This document shows positions 45,422 through 57,449 of a stretch of 64,000 nt of DNA, in pieces (position 1 is the stretch's first letter; each line of letters starts with the position of its first letter). The notes below the pieces were generated by a model. The model worked only from the letters and a program-made list of their open reading frames with translations. It was not told the DNA's origin and made no database searches. Position numbers and translations under genes: made by a program. Source of the stretch: Blastococcus haudaquaticus (lineage in GTDB: Bacteria > Actinomycetota > Actinomycetes > Mycobacteriales > Geodermatophilaceae); assembly GCF_900230285.1 (NCBI RefSeq), contig NZ_OCNK01000006.1, forward strand, positions 1-64,000, in the 5' to 3' direction.

Positions 45422-46510
45422 ATGCCGTTGCGTGCCCGCACCCTCCTCGGACCCGGACCCTCCAACCCCTACGCGGAGGCGACGGTCGCCCTCGGGCAAC
45501 CGCTGCTCGGGCACCTGGACCCGGTCTTCCTCGGCATCCTGGACGAGACGTCCGACCGGCTGCGGCAGGTCTTCGGGACGGCGAACCGGCGCACGCTGCC
45601 GCTGTCGGCCACCGGATCGGCGGGCATGGAGGCGGCGTTCGTCAACACCGTCGGCCCCGGGGACGTCGTCGTCGTCGCCGTCAACGGGCTCTTCGGGCAG
45701 CGCATGGTCGAGGTGGCCTCGCGATGCGGGGCCGAGGTGATCGCCGTCGAGCACGAGTGGGGGCAACCGGTCGACGCGGAACGCGTGCTCGCCGCGCATC
45801 CGTCGCCGAAGCTCATCGCCGCGGTCCACGCGGAGACCTCGACCGGCGTGCGGTCCGACCTCGAGCCGCTCGCCGCGGGCAAGGGCGACGCCCTGCTGCT
45901 GGCGGACTGCGTGACCTCGCTGGGCGGCATCCCGGTCCGGCTCGACGACTGGGGGGTGGACCTCGCCTACTCCGGATCCCAGAAGTGTCTCGGCGTGGCC
46001 CCTGGCCTGGCGCCGTTCACGATCAGCGACCGGGCGTGGGAACGGCGGATCGAGCGGCCGCAGAGCTGGTACCTCGACCTCGGGCTGCTCGGCGGCTATG
46101 CGGGCGAGGCCGCGGGCTCCGGCCGCACGTACCACCACACGGCGCCGACCGGCATGGTCGTGTCGCTGCACGCCGGGCTCGGCCGGATCCTCGAGGAAGG
46201 GCTCGACGCCGTGCACGCGCGGCACGAGGAGGCCGGGCGGCTGCTCCACGAGGGCCTGTCGGAGCTGGGGCTGGAGCTGTTCGCCGCCGAGGGGCACCGC
46301 CTGCCCGAGCTGACCACGGTGCGGGTGCCGGACGGCGTGGACGCGGCCGCCGTCCGCAAGGAGCTCCTGGAGCGCTTCGACCTCGAGATCGGCGGGGGAG
46401 TGGGCGCCTACGCGGCCACCGTATGGCGCATCGGGCTCATGGGGCCCAACGCGGCACCGGACAAGGTCGCCCTCGTCCTCGCCGCCCTGAAGCAGACCCT
46501 GGCCCGCTGA
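45422..46510 (+). CDS. Class V aminotransferase (alanine-glyoxylate/serine-pyruvate type)
   Basis: A PLP-dependent enzyme of 362 residues. It begins ARTLLGPGPSNPYAEA, the usual start of the alanine-glyoxylate aminotransferase group, and has ATGSAGMEAAFVNTVGPGD. ADCVTSLGGIPV precedes the Schiff-base Lys188 in YSGSQKCLG, and a C-terminal VWRIGLMGPNA follows. The likely reaction is transamination between a small amino acid and glyoxylate or pyruvate; the exact pair is not determined. No RBS lies before the ATG. Confidence 0.88.
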   Translation: MPLRARTLLGPGPSNPYAEATVALGQPLLGHLDPVFLGILDETSDRLRQVFGTANRRTLPLSATGSAGMEAAFVNTVGPGDVVVVAVNGLFGQRMVEVASRCGAEVIAVEHEWGQPVDAERVLAAHPSPKLIAAVHAETSTGVRSDLEPLAAGKGDALLLADCVTSLGGIPVRLDDWGVDLAYSGSQKCLGVAPGLAPFTISDRAWERRIERPQSWYLDLGLLGGYAGEAAGSGRTYHHTAPTGMVVSLHAGLGRILEEGLDAVHARHEEAGRLLHEGLSELGLELFAAEGHRLPELTTVRVPDGVDAAAVRKELLERFDLEIGGGVGAYAATVWRIGLMGPNAAPDKVALVLAALKQTLAR

Positions 46511-46522
46511 CCGCGCTGGGGC

Positions 46523-46594
46523 CGAGTGAGCACTTGTGGTCGCTCGCGCCGGCGCGTCCGCGCGTGTCGGCGGCAACAACTGCACAGTCGGCGG
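46523..46594. repeat. 72-bp inverted-repeat element, copy 1
   Basis: About 85% identical (61 of 72 positions) to copy 2 at 47544-47615, in the same orientation. The arms TGAGCACTTGTGGTCGC (46527-46543) and the sequence at 46570-46586 pair imperfectly. It ends exactly at the stop codon of the DUF559 gene (46595-46597). Confidence 0.75.
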
Positions 46595-47464
46595 TCACCA
46601 GTGCGCGCCGCGGCTCCGGAGGGCGGCTGCTGCCCGGTCCACCACGGTGTCCAGGCGCCCGAGATGGCGTCCGGCGAATCGCAGGACCAGCCAGCCCCCG
46701 GCGCCCATGAGCGAGTAGCGATCGACGTCCCGCCCGAACTGACGGGCTTCGGCGTGCTGTCGCCCCTCGTACTCGAGCGCCACCTTCCACCGTTCCCACC
46801 CGAGGTCGGCGTGCGCCACCTCGTTGCCCCAGCGGTCCTGGATCGGGATCTGCACCTCCGGTTCGGGCAGACCGCCGGCGACCAGGGCGTGGCGCACGAG
46901 GCTCTCCGGCCGGGATGCTGCGAGAGGGCTGAGCAGCGGCGCCAGCTCCCGCGCCACGACGATGCCGCGGACGCCGCCGGCTCGTCGAAGTCGCGCCGAG
47001 AGACCCATCCCGTCGAGGTGCCCCGCGCGGAGCAATGCATCGCCCACAGCCACGAGCTCGCCGGCGGGCAACAGGGCGGCCAGGTCCAGCCACGTCTGGG
47101 CGCCGCTGGTGACCGGAAGGTCGCCGTGCCGGACGACGTCGTCATCGGTGAGCCGCCGGACGTGCGTGCGCAGCCGCACCCGCCGGGGCCGGTAAACGTC
47201 CGGCGGGACGCTCAGGTGCAGCGGCCAGCGGTGCTCGACCGGGGCTCGGAGCAGTGCCGCGGCCGTGAGGTGCGAGAACGCCGATCCAGGTGGCAGCACC
47301 GGCAGGGTGGCGAGGCATGCGGCACGGACGTCCAGTGGCACGGCGCGTGACACGTAGAGCCCCCGGCTGATGCGCCGGCCGTCGTCCCTCAGCTGTGCTC
47401 GGGTGAGCCCGGCAGCCAGTGCCTGGTCGCGGGTGCAGGTCGGTGCGAGCTCGTGGTCGGCCAC
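46595..47464 (-). CDS. DUF559 endonuclease-like protein with an AbiEi-like N-terminus
   Basis: A 289-residue protein. The N-terminal ~75 residues (RDQALAAGLTRAQLRDDG, RISRGLYVSRA, FSHLTAAALLRAP) resemble the winged-helix start of AbiEi-type antitoxin and regulator proteins. The C-terminus has a VSR/PD-(D/E)XK-like nuclease pattern: E187 in SRPESLVRHAL, D220 in VAHADLGWE and E231-Y-E233-G. Such genes are often multi-copy in actinobacteria and their function is unknown. The gene is bracketed by two copies of a hairpin repeat, suggesting a mobile or mobilisable unit. Confidence 0.78.
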   Translation of the reverse strand: MADHELAPTCTRDQALAAGLTRAQLRDDGRRISRGLYVSRAVPLDVRAACLATLPVLPPGSAFSHLTAAALLRAPVEHRWPLHLSVPPDVYRPRRVRLRTHVRRLTDDDVVRHGDLPVTSGAQTWLDLAALLPAGELVAVGDALLRAGHLDGMGLSARLRRAGGVRGIVVARELAPLLSPLAASRPESLVRHALVAGGLPEPEVQIPIQDRWGNEVAHADLGWERWKVALEYEGRQHAEARQFGRDVDRYSLMGAGGWLVLRFAGRHLGRLDTVVDRAAAALRSRGAHW

Positions 47465-47543
47465 GGATCGACGGTGGGGCGCCGCGGACGATGCCAGCCG
47501 GTGAGTCGGCCATCGGTGGAGGGCGCCCCGCCTTGTGGACGGG

Positions 47544-47615
47544 CGAGTGAGCCGTTGCGGTCGCCTGCGGCGGCGTGTCCGCGCGTGTCGGCGACCGCAA
47601 CTGCTCAGTCGGCGG
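47544..47615. repeat. 72-bp inverted-repeat element, copy 2
   Basis: TGAGCCGTTGCGGTCGCC (47548-47565) pairs with 47590-47607 with one mismatch around a 24-nt GC-rich loop, a near-perfect 18-bp hairpin. It lies 79 bp upstream of the DUF559 start and 20 bp downstream of the aldo/keto reductase stop, so it may also end that transcript. Confidence 0.75.
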
Positions 47616-47635
47616 GGGGTGCGGAAGGAGAGGGG

Positions 47636-48505
47636 TCAGGCGGCGTCCAGGCGGGTGAGCTGGTCGTCGGTCAGCGTCACATGGGTGGCGGCCGCGGAGT
47701 CCTGGATGGACCCCGGCCGGGACGCCCCCGGGATGGCGACGACGACGTCGGACTGCGCCAGGTGCCAGGCCAGCGTGGCCTGATGGACCGACACCCCGAG
47801 CTCGTCGGCCACCTCGGCGAACACCGGCGCCGCGGAGTCCAGCGAACCCGCCGCGGAGACCCCGCCGAACGGGCTCCACGGCAGCCAGGCCAGCCCGTGC
47901 TCGGCGCAGTGCGCCAGTTCGACGGCCGAGGACCGGTAACCGGGCGAGAACTGGTTCTGCACGCTCACCAGCGCCTCGCCCAGGACGGCGCGGGCGGTGT
48001 CGATCTGCGGGATCGAGGCGTTGCTGATCCCGACCATGCGGACCAGCCCGTCGTCGAAGAGCTCGCGCAGCGCACCCATCGACACCTCCCAGGGCGTCGC
48101 GGGGTCGGGCCGGTGGAACTGGTACAGCCCGATGGCCTCCACCCCGAGCCGCTTCAGCGACCCCTCGCACGCCCGGCGGAGGTAGGACGGCGACCCGTCC
48201 AGATCCCAGTCGGTGCCGCGCCGGGTGTGCCCGCCCTTGGTGGCCACGAGGACGTCGGAGGCGGACGCCGACGCCAGCGCCTCGGCCACGAGGACCTCGT
48301 TGTGCCCGAACTCGCTCTCGTCCCTCGAGTAGGCGTCCGCCGTGTCGATCAGGGTCACCCCGGCGTCGAGGGCGGCGTGGACGACGGCGACCGCCTCCTC
48401 CCGCGAGGGGCGGGGGTCCTTGGTGGACAGGGGCATGGCGCCCAGGCCCACCGCCCCCACGCTGACCCGGCCGACGATGTCGTTCCCGATGCTCCGCTGC
48501 TGCAC
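47636..48505 (-). CDS. Aldo/keto reductase
   Basis: A second, unrelated-looking aldo/keto reductase of 289 residues. [20 protein letters not shown] carries the Asp and Tyr, [13 protein letters not shown] the Lys and [11 protein letters not shown] the His; the cofactor-binding end is [20 protein letters not shown]. The sequence is closest to the YccK/Tas-type AKR group by pattern. The gene is divergent from rarA, with 35 bp between the starts. Confidence 0.87.
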   Translation of the reverse strand: MQQRSIGNDIVGRVSVGAVGLGAMPLSTKDPRPSREEAVAVVHAALDAGVTLIDTADAYSRDESEFGHNEVLVAEALASASASDVLVATKGGHTRRGTDWDLDGSPSYLRRACEGSLKRLGVEAIGLYQFHRPDPATPWEVSMGALRELFDDGLVRMVGISNASIPQIDTARAVLGEALVSVQNQFSPGYRSSAVELAHCAEHGLAWLPWSPFGGVSAAGSLDSAAPVFAEVADELGVSVHQATLAWHLAQSDVVVAIPGASRPGSIQDSAAATHVTLTDDQLTRLDAA

Positions 48506-48526
48506 GGAGGTGTCGTGCCCCGCGGG

Positions 48527-48532
48527 TAGCGT
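48527..48532 (+). promoter_or_regulatory. Probable leaderless -10 hexamer TAGCGT for rarA
   Basis: TAGCGT ends exactly 8 nt before the rarA GTG within the 35-bp divergent gap; no RBS is seen. Confidence 0.45.
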
Positions 48533-48540
48533 CGGGAACC

Positions 48541-49878
48541 GTGACGAGCCTCTTCGACGACCCCGTGGAGACGGCGGCCGCGGCGGCCGTCGACGCGGGC
48601 GCGCCTCTGGCGGTCCGCATGCGCCCGCGCGCGCTCGACGAGGTGGTCGGGCAGCAGCACCTGCTGGGCGACCGGGCCCCGCTGCGCCGGCTGGTCGAGT
48701 CCGACGAGCCGATGTCGCTGGTGCTCTACGGCCCGCCGGGCACCGGCAAGACCACGCTCGCGCATGTCATCTCGCTGGCCACCAAGCGCCAGTTCGTCCA
48801 GCTGTCCGCGCTCGACTCCGGCGTCAAGGAGGTCCGGGCGGTCATCACCGCCGCCAAGCGCGAGCTCACCTACGCCGGCCGCCGGACCGTCCTCTTCATC
48901 GACGAGGTCCACCGGTTCTCCAAGACCCAGCAGGACTCGCTGCTCAGCGCGGTCGAGGACCGGATCGTCAGCCTGATCGCCGCCACCACCGAGAACCCGT
49001 TCTTCTCCGTGGTCAGCCCGCTGCTCTCCCGGTCCCTGGTCCTCGCGCTGCAGCCGCTCAGCGACGACGACGTCCGCGCCGTCCTCCGCCGGGCCCTCAC
49101 CAGCGACCGCGGGCTCGACGGCGCGGTCACGCTCACCGAGGAGGCGGAGACCCACCTGCTGCGGGTCGCCGGCGGCGACGCGCGCAAGGCGCTGACGGCC
49201 CTGGAGTCCGGCGCCGGTGCCGCGAAGGCCGCGGGCACCGACGTGCTGGACCTCGCCACGCTGGAGACGGCGGTCGCGCAGGCCGCGGTCCGCTACGACC
49301 GGCAGGGCGACCAGCACTACGACGTCGCCAGCGCCCTGATCAAGAGCATCCGGGGCAGCGACGTCGACGCCGCGATGCACTACCTGGCCCGGATGGTCGA
49401 GGCGGGGGAGGACCCGCGCTTCATCGCCCGCCGGCTGGTCATCAGCGCCAGCGAGGACATCGGCATGGCCGACCCGACCGCCCTGCTCACCGCCGTCGCC
49501 GCCGCCGACGCGGTCGCCTTCATCGGCATGCCCGAGGGTCACTTCGCCCTGGCGCAGGCCGTCGTCCACCTGGCCACGGCGCCGAAGTCGAACGCGGTCA
49601 CCGTGGCGATGGGGGAGTCGGTCGCCGACGTGCGGGCCGGCCTCGCCGGTCCCGTGCCCGCGGGTCTGCGCGACGCCCACTACGGCGGCGCGAAGAAGCT
49701 CGGGCACGGCTCGACCTACGTCTATCCGCACGCCCATCCCGACGGCGTCGTCCCGCAGCAGTACCCGCCGGACGCGCTGGTCGGGAAGGACTACTACCGG
49801 CCGACCGGTCGCGGTGCCGAGGCGCGCCTGGGGGAGCGGCTGGCGAAACTGCGCGCGATCCTGCGGCGCACTCGCTGA
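48541..49878 (+). CDS. rarA: Replication-associated recombination protein RarA (MgsA)
   Basis: AAA+ ATPase of the clamp-loader type acting at stalled replication forks; 445 residues. It begins with [18 protein letters not shown]. Walker A GPPGTGKT is at 64-71, Walker B is [19 protein letters not shown], and the sensor region is [19 protein letters not shown]. The C-terminal tetramerisation part has [23 protein letters not shown] 48541. It precedes two small membrane-protein genes and alaS, as in other actinobacteria. Confidence 0.95.
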   Translation: MTSLFDDPVETAAAAAVDAGAPLAVRMRPRALDEVVGQQHLLGDRAPLRRLVESDEPMSLVLYGPPGTGKTTLAHVISLATKRQFVQLSALDSGVKEVRAVITAAKRELTYAGRRTVLFIDEVHRFSKTQQDSLLSAVEDRIVSLIAATTENPFFSVVSPLLSRSLVLALQPLSDDDVRAVLRRALTSDRGLDGAVTLTEEAETHLLRVAGGDARKALTALESGAGAAKAAGTDVLDLATLETAVAQAAVRYDRQGDQHYDVASALIKSIRGSDVDAAMHYLARMVEAGEDPRFIARRLVISASEDIGMADPTALLTAVAAADAVAFIGMPEGHFALAQAVVHLATAPKSNAVTVAMGESVADVRAGLAGPVPAGLRDAHYGGAKKLGHGSTYVYPHAHPDGVVPQQYPPDALVGKDYYRPTGRGAEARLGERLAKLRAILRRTR

Positions 49879-49990
49879 CGGGCTGCCGATACAGCTCCGG
49901 GCGGGACGGCGGTCGCGGCTACTGTGACCACGCCAGGCCGCACCTCTCACGGGCGAGCCGGCCGACGAATCACCGAGAACGGGAGTGCGC

Positions 49991-50416
49991 GTGTCCGTAG
50001 GAGAGATCGCCGGGCTGATCGCAGCCGGCGCCCTGGTGCTGCTGGTGGTGCTGGTCGCCGTCCCGCTGCTCAAGCTCGGGCGCACGCTCGACGAGACCAC
50101 GCTGACGATCCGCCAGGTGCGCGAGCAGAGCGCACCGATCCTCAGCCAGGCCAGCACGACGGTGACCCACGTCAACAGCAACCTCGAGCGCGTGGACGAC
50201 ATCACCGGCAACGCCGCCAACGTCTCCAGCAACGTGGCCGCGCTGACCAGCGTGGTGGCCGCCACCCTGGGCAGCCCGCTGATCAAGGTGGCCGCGTTCA
50301 GCTACGGCGTGCGCAGCGCGACCCGCAAGAAGCGTGAGGGCCAGGCGCTTGCCGACGCCGCCGCCCGCGACAAGGAAGCGCGCCGCGCCCGCCGCGCCGC
50401 CCGGCGGGCCGCCTGA
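49991..50416 (+). CDS. DUF948 domain membrane protein
   Basis: A 141-residue protein: an N-terminal hydrophobic helix (IAGLIAAGALVLLVVLVAVPLL) followed by a long amphipathic or coiled-coil region (VNSNLERVDDITGNAANVSS) and a basic Arg/Ala tail. This is the DUF948 layout, found upstream of alaS in many actinobacteria. Function is unknown. GTG 49991 has GGGAG at 5-nt spacing; GTG 49985 is in frame too. The stop overlaps the next ATG by 1 nt. Confidence 0.75.
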   Translation: MSVGEIAGLIAAGALVLLVVLVAVPLLKLGRTLDETTLTIRQVREQSAPILSQASTTVTHVNSNLERVDDITGNAANVSSNVAALTSVVAATLGSPLIKVAAFSYGVRSATRKKREGQALADAAARDKEARRARRAARRAA

Positions 50417-50703
50417 TGCGCCGGCTGTTCTGGCTCGCCATGGGCATCACCATCGGCGCCCTCGTCGTCCGCAAGCTGAGCCGCGCCGCCGAGAAGATGA
50501 CCCCGGCCGGCATCGGCGGCTCCATCGCCGAGGGCCTGCGCGACCTGGCCGAGGCGATCGGCGACTTCGGTGCCGACATCCGGGACGCGATGGCCGAGCG
50601 CGAGCAGGAGCTCCGCGCCGGCACGGGTCTCGACGCGCCGCTGCCCAGTGGCGACCAGGTGCAGCTCCCCGGCCGTCACGGCGCCCACAGCGCGGACAGC
50701 TGA
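50416..50703 (+). CDS. Small DUF6167-like membrane protein
   Basis: A 95-residue protein starting MRRLFWLAMGITIGALVVRK with a single hydrophobic helix, then a helical acidic region (IAEGLRDLAEAIGDFGADIRDAMAERE). It is the usual small partner of the DUF948 gene before alaS. The family name is given from layout and context, so treat it as tentative. Translation is coupled to the previous gene (TGATG). Confidence 0.65.
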   Translation: MRRLFWLAMGITIGALVVRKLSRAAEKMTPAGIGGSIAEGLRDLAEAIGDFGADIRDAMAEREQELRAGTGLDAPLPSGDQVQLPGRHGAHSADS

Positions 50704-50761
50704 CGCCCGTCGCGGGCGCCCGACACCCGGCACCCGATCCGCTGAACCGAGTAGGACCCTG

Positions 50762-53436
<2,675 letters not shown>

Positions 53437-53440
<4 letters not shown>

Positions 53441-54117
53441 CCGACGTGTCGGACAGCGAGTACAACCCCGAGGACACCGGACCGGTCGGCGGACGGCGGC
53501 GCGAGCTGCCGGCCGTGCCGCCGGCGCGGCCCCGTACGACGTCGTCGCAGCCGCAGCACCACCCGACGACCGAGCTGGATCTCAGCCGCGGCTTTCCGCC
53601 GGTCACCAACGAGACCAGCGAGATCGACCTCAGCGGTGGCTGGCCCGAGCACCTCAAGGTGCCGCCGCGGCGCTCCTCGGCGCAGCCGTCGGCCGGGCGG
53701 GTGATGGGCGTCGACGTCGGTACGGTGCGCGTCGGCCTGGCCCTCTCCGACCCCACCGGGACGCTCGCCAGCCCGCTCGACACGCTCCGCCGGGCGAAGA
53801 GCAAGGCCGATCTGGACCGCCTCGCCGCGCTCGTCGTGGAACACGAGGTGACGGAGGTGGTGGTGGGGGAGCCGGTGCACCTGTCGGGTGCGTCGGGCGC
53901 TTCCGCGCAGGATGCTGCCGATTACGCTCAGGAACTAGCCGACCGCATTCCGGATGTGCCGGTGATCCTGATCGACGAAAGGCTCTCCACCGTGACCGCA
54001 GCCAGTCATCTGCGCGACAGCGGCATCGACAGCCGCAAGCAGCGCCCGGTGATCGACCAGGCAGCCGCCGTGGTGATCCTGCAACAGTTCCTCGACAGCC
54101 GGCGGCCCCGAACGTGA
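53437..54117 (+). CDS. ruvX: RuvX/YqgF family Holliday junction resolvase-like nuclease with N-terminal extension
   Basis: The core from residue 89 (MGVDVGTVRVGLALSD, VVVGEPVHLSG, LIDERLSTVTA, then KQRPVIDQAAAVVILQQFLD) is a standard RNase-H-fold YqgF domain, with D93, E152-region and C-terminal Asp present. It processes pre-16S rRNA in some bacteria and is called a putative resolvase. The 226 residues include an unusual 88-residue N-terminal part holding two similar motifs, ELDLSRGFP (46-54) and EIDLSGGWP (62-70). GTG 53437 overlaps the alaS stop. An internal GTG near 53700 could give the short form. Confidence 0.9.
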
Positions 54118-55940
54118 GCGACGTCGGCGGGCGGCACTCCACTCCGGAGGGCTCGTTCCCGCCCCCGGGCGATCTCGGCTTCGGTGTGCCGCGGTACGAG
54201 CCGTCCCGGTACCAGGTCCAGCCCTACGTGACGGGCGGCCTGCCGCCGGTCGGCCGCGAGACCGGGAGCCCCGCTCGCCGGAACCACGGCCTGCTGGACC
54301 GCCGGACCGACCACGGGGCCGACCACACCGGCCCGCTGGTCGAGCCGGAGTGGTGGTCCTACGGTTCCAGCGACCACCCCGGCCATCCCCTGAGCGCCCG
54401 GCACAGCAGCGACGAGCCGGACGCCGGCGGATGGGGTCCGGGTGCGGACGACCTGCCCTCCGCTCATCCCTCCGCTCCGCTCCCGCCCCGGCCCCCGGGC
54501 GTGTGGGACCGGTTGCAGCCCCGGCAGGACGCGCCGGGTGACGAGGCCCAGACCGTCGCCCAGCCCCTGATGCCCGGCGCCCCCCTCGACAGGCGCGGCC
54601 GGCACGGGCAGGCTCCTGACCCCATGGGCGGGCACCGTTCCTCCGACGAGGACGCCACCGACGCGCACGTCCTCGACCCCGACGGGCCCGGCTGGGACGA
54701 CCAGACCGGTGGCCTGGAGGTCATCGGCGCCCACGTGGAGGAGGAGGCGCCCCGTCGCGGGCGCCGCGGACGCCGCGACGGCTCGGCGCGGGGCCACCGG
54801 CACGACGGGTCCGACCGGCACGCGGGCACCCTGCTCCACGACGAGGCGTTCGGCGAGGACATCCCGCTGAAGCCCTACGACAAGCGGACCGGCCGAGCCC
54901 GTCGGCGTCGCAGCCCGTTCGCCGTGATCGCGTCCCTGCTCGTGCTCGCCGGCCTGGTCGTCGGCATCGTGCTGGGCGGCCAGAAGCTGATCGAGCTCAT
55001 CGATCCCACGGCGCAGGACTACACCGGGCAGGGCACCGGAGAGGTGCCGATCCGGGTCCAGGACGGCGACACGCTCAGCGACATCGGCCGCTCCCTGGTC
55101 GACGCCGACGTGATCGCCTCCGTGAGCCCGTTCGTCGAGGCCGCCGAGGCCAACGCCGCGTCCGTGGGCATCCAGCCGGGCGTCTACAACATGCGGTCGC
55201 AGATGAGCGGTCAGGCGGCGCTGGACCTGCTGCTGGACCCCGTCTCCCGGCTGATGACGCGGGTGACGCTGCCGGAGGGACTGACGGTCGAGCGGACGCT
55301 CGTCCGGATCGCCGAGGAGACCGGGCGCCCCGTCGAGGAGTTCCAGGCCGCCGCGGCCGACCCGGCCGCGCTCGGACTGCCCGCCTACGCCAACGGCCAG
55401 CTCGAGGGCTTCCTGTTCCCGGCGACCTACGACGTCGAGCCCGACACCGCGCCGGCCGACCTGCTGCGGCAGATGGTCGCGCGGGGGACCGAGGTCCTCA
55501 CCTCGCTGGGCATCCCCGAGGCCGACCGCCTCGCGGTGGTCACCAAGGCGAGCATGGTCCAGGCGGAGGCGGGATCGGTCGAGGACATGGGCAAGGTCGC
55601 CCGCGTCCTGGAGAACCGGCTGGCCGACGGAATGGCGCTGCAGCTGGACACCACGGTCAACTACGCCAACGGCAAGGGCGGTCTGACCACCACGGTCGAC
55701 GACCGGGCCAACCCGTCGCCGTACAACACCTACCTGTACCCGGGCCTGCCGCCGGGCGCCATCAACAATCCCGGCGAGGACGCGATGCGTGCGGTGCTCA
55801 ACCCGACCCCGGGTGACTGGCGCTTCTTCGTCGTCGTCGACCCGGACACCGGCGACACCCGCTTCGCGGCCACCAAGGACGAGCACGACGCGAACGTGGA
55901 GATCTTCCGGCAGTGGCTGCGCGCGAATCCCGAGGGATGA
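54114..55940 (+). CDS. mltG: Endolytic murein transglycosylase MltG
   Basis: A 608-residue membrane enzyme that cleaves nascent glycan strands to set peptidoglycan chain length. A long acidic, Pro/Gly/His-rich cytoplasmic tail of about 265 residues precedes one transmembrane helix (about 270-292, FAVIASLLVLAGLVVGIVLG). A LysM-like segment (VPIRVQDGDTLSDIGRSL) and the YceG domain follow, with ASMVQAEAG (conserved Glu485), VARVLENRLADGMALQLD and PYNTYLYPGLPPGAI. The GTG overlaps the ruvX stop and the aroE ATG overlaps its own stop. Confidence 0.93.
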   Translation: MSDVGGRHSTPEGSFPPPGDLGFGVPRYEPSRYQVQPYVTGGLPPVGRETGSPARRNHGLLDRRTDHGADHTGPLVEPEWWSYGSSDHPGHPLSARHSSDEPDAGGWGPGADDLPSAHPSAPLPPRPPGVWDRLQPRQDAPGDEAQTVAQPLMPGAPLDRRGRHGQAPDPMGGHRSSDEDATDAHVLDPDGPGWDDQTGGLEVIGAHVEEEAPRRGRRGRRDGSARGHRHDGSDRHAGTLLHDEAFGEDIPLKPYDKRTGRARRRRSPFAVIASLLVLAGLVVGIVLGGQKLIELIDPTAQDYTGQGTGEVPIRVQDGDTLSDIGRSLVDADVIASVSPFVEAAEANAASVGIQPGVYNMRSQMSGQAALDLLLDPVSRLMTRVTLPEGLTVERTLVRIAEETGRPVEEFQAAAADPAALGLPAYANGQLEGFLFPATYDVEPDTAPADLLRQMVARGTEVLTSLGIPEADRLAVVTKASMVQAEAGSVEDMGKVARVLENRLADGMALQLDTTVNYANGKGGLTTTVDDRANPSPYNTYLYPGLPPGAINNPGEDAMRAVLNPTPGDWRFFVVVDPDTGDTRFAATKDEHDANVEIFRQWLRANPEG

Positions 55941-56740
55941 GGGCGGCGGTCCTCGGACGGCCGGTGGGCCACTCGCTGTCCCCGGTCCTCCACCGGGCGG
56001 CGTACGAGGCCCTGGGCCTCACCGACTGGACCTACGACGCGCTGGACGTCGGCGCCGAGGACCTGCCCGTGCTGCTCGCCGGTCTCGGTGAGGAGTGGCG
56101 GGGTTTCTCGGTGACCATGCCCTGCAAGCAGGCGGCCGTGGACGTCGCCGACGTGGTGGAGCCGCTGCCCCGGTTGCTGCACGCCGCGAACACCCTGGTG
56201 CGCACCGAGGCGGGCTGGCGGGCGGAGAACACCGACGTCGCCGGGATCGGCATGGCGCTGCAGCTGGCCGGGGTGGAGCAGGTCGGATCGGCGGCGATCA
56301 TCGGTGCCGGCGGGACGGCGGTCGCCGCCGCGGTCGCCGTCGCCTCCCTGGGCGCGGAGCACGTCGACGTCGTCGTCCGGGACCCGTTGCGCACCGGCGA
56401 CGTGACCCGGGTCCTCCGGACCCTCGGGGTGCCGTCGACGGTGGTGCCGCTCGATGGCGGCGTCCTCGACGCACCGCTGATCGTCAGCACCGTGCCCGTC
56501 GGTGCCCAGGCGGGGATCCTCGACCTGCCGTGGCGGGCCGAGCACACGCTCCTCGACGTCCTCTACGACCCGTGGCCGACCGCGCTCTCCGACCGGGTCA
56601 CCGCGCTGGGCGGCACCGTCGCCGGCGGGTTGGACGTGCTGTTCTGGCAGGCCACGGCGCAGGTGGAGCTCATGACGGGGCAGCCTGCGCCGATCGGGGC
56701 CATGCGCACCGCGCTCGACGCGGCCGTCGTCGGCCGCTGA
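55937..56740 (+). CDS. aroE: Shikimate dehydrogenase
   Basis: NADPH-dependent reduction of 3-dehydroshikimate to shikimate; 267 residues. It has the substrate motif HSLSPVLHRAAY at 12-23, catalytic K64 in SVTMPCK and D100 in ENTDVAG, and the nucleotide loop IIGAGGTAVAAAVA. The stretch VTMPCK replaces the commoner N-V-T-x-P-x-K by one residue before V (Ser for Asn), though the catalytic pair is intact. Its stop is 8 nt before the prepilin peptidase start. The other aro genes follow. Confidence 0.9.
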   Translation: MRAAVLGRPVGHSLSPVLHRAAYEALGLTDWTYDALDVGAEDLPVLLAGLGEEWRGFSVTMPCKQAAVDVADVVEPLPRLLHAANTLVRTEAGWRAENTDVAGIGMALQLAGVEQVGSAAIIGAGGTAVAAAVAVASLGAEHVDVVVRDPLRTGDVTRVLRTLGVPSTVVPLDGGVLDAPLIVSTVPVGAQAGILDLPWRAEHTLLDVLYDPWPTALSDRVTALGGTVAGGLDVLFWQATAQVELMTGQPAPIGAMRTALDAAVVGR

Positions 56741-56748
56741 CCGCGGCC

Positions 56749-57411
56749 GTGGAGGTCTCCCGGCTGCTGCTGCTCGGCGTCGCGCTCCTGGCGGCGCTGC
56801 TCGCCGGGCCCTGGCTCGCCCGGGTCGCGGTGCGGCTGGCGGCCCGGGACGACGCCGCCGTCCCGTCCGCCGTCCGCACCGGCGTCATGACGGCGGTGCT
56901 CGCCGTGCTGCTGGCCGGGAGCGTCCTGCTGACCGGTGACCGGCCGGCGACGGTGGCCCTCGCCTGGGCGGCCGGGGCCGCGGTCGTCCTGGGCGCGGTG
57001 GACCTGCTCAGCCACCGGTTGCCCGACGCGGTCACCTACCCCGCCGTCGCCGTCTGCGCCGCGGCGTTCGTCGTCGACGCCGCCGTGCTGGGCACGTGGA
57101 CCCCCGTCCTGCGTGCGCTGGCCGCCGCGGGCGCGGCGTTCGGCGTCGGGGTCGTCGCGGCGCTGCTGTCCCCGGACGGGTTCGGGTTCGGGGACGTCAA
57201 GCTCCTGGGACTGCTCGGCCTGGTGCTCGGCTGGTTCGGCTGGGGTGTCCTCCTGACCGGCGTGTTCCTCGGCCTGCTGACCGGTGCCCTCGTGTCGCTG
57301 GTCCTGCTGGCCACCCGGCGGGCGGGCTGGCGGACCGCCATCCCGTTCGGCCCGCCGCTGCTGGCCGGTGCCGTGCTGGTGCTCGCCCTGGGGTCGGTCT
57401 CCCTCACCTGA
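56749..57411 (+). CDS. A24-family prepilin peptidase (TadV/type IV leader peptidase)
   Basis: A 220-residue polytopic membrane protease without the N-terminal methylation domain of PilD. The two catalytic aspartates are D85 in [12 protein letters not shown] and D149 in [11 protein letters not shown], the classical pair. It should cleave type IV pilin-like or Tad/Flp prepilins, but no pilin or Tad gene lies in the window. The GTG at 56749 starts directly at the first helix. Its position between aroE and aroC is conserved in actinobacteria. Confidence 0.87.
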   Translation: MEVSRLLLLGVALLAALLAGPWLARVAVRLAARDDAAVPSAVRTGVMTAVLAVLLAGSVLLTGDRPATVALAWAAGAAVVLGAVDLLSHRLPDAVTYPAVAVCAAAFVVDAAVLGTWTPVLRALAAAGAAFGVGVVAALLSPDGFGFGDVKLLGLLGLVLGWFGWGVLLTGVFLGLLTGALVSLVLLATRRAGWRTAIPFGPPLLAGAVLVLALGSVSLT

Positions 57412-57436
57412 TCGAGGGCGGGCACCCGCCGACTGG

Positions 57437-57442
57437 CAGAAT
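57437..57442 (+). promoter_or_regulatory. Possible aroC -10 hexamer CAGAAT
   Basis: CAGAAT ends 7 nt before the aroC ATG. It deviates at the first base from TANNNT but has the spacing of the other leaderless candidates here. Confidence 0.25.
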
Positions 57443-57449
57443 CGCGGCC

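Noticed and set aside
43055-46585. Very long open frame on the minus strand across aspS and its neighbours
   Set aside because: It lies antisense to clear genes with intact catalytic motifs; in GC-rich DNA the complementary frame of a gene is often open. Low-complexity Arg/Leu/His/Asp composition, no domain.
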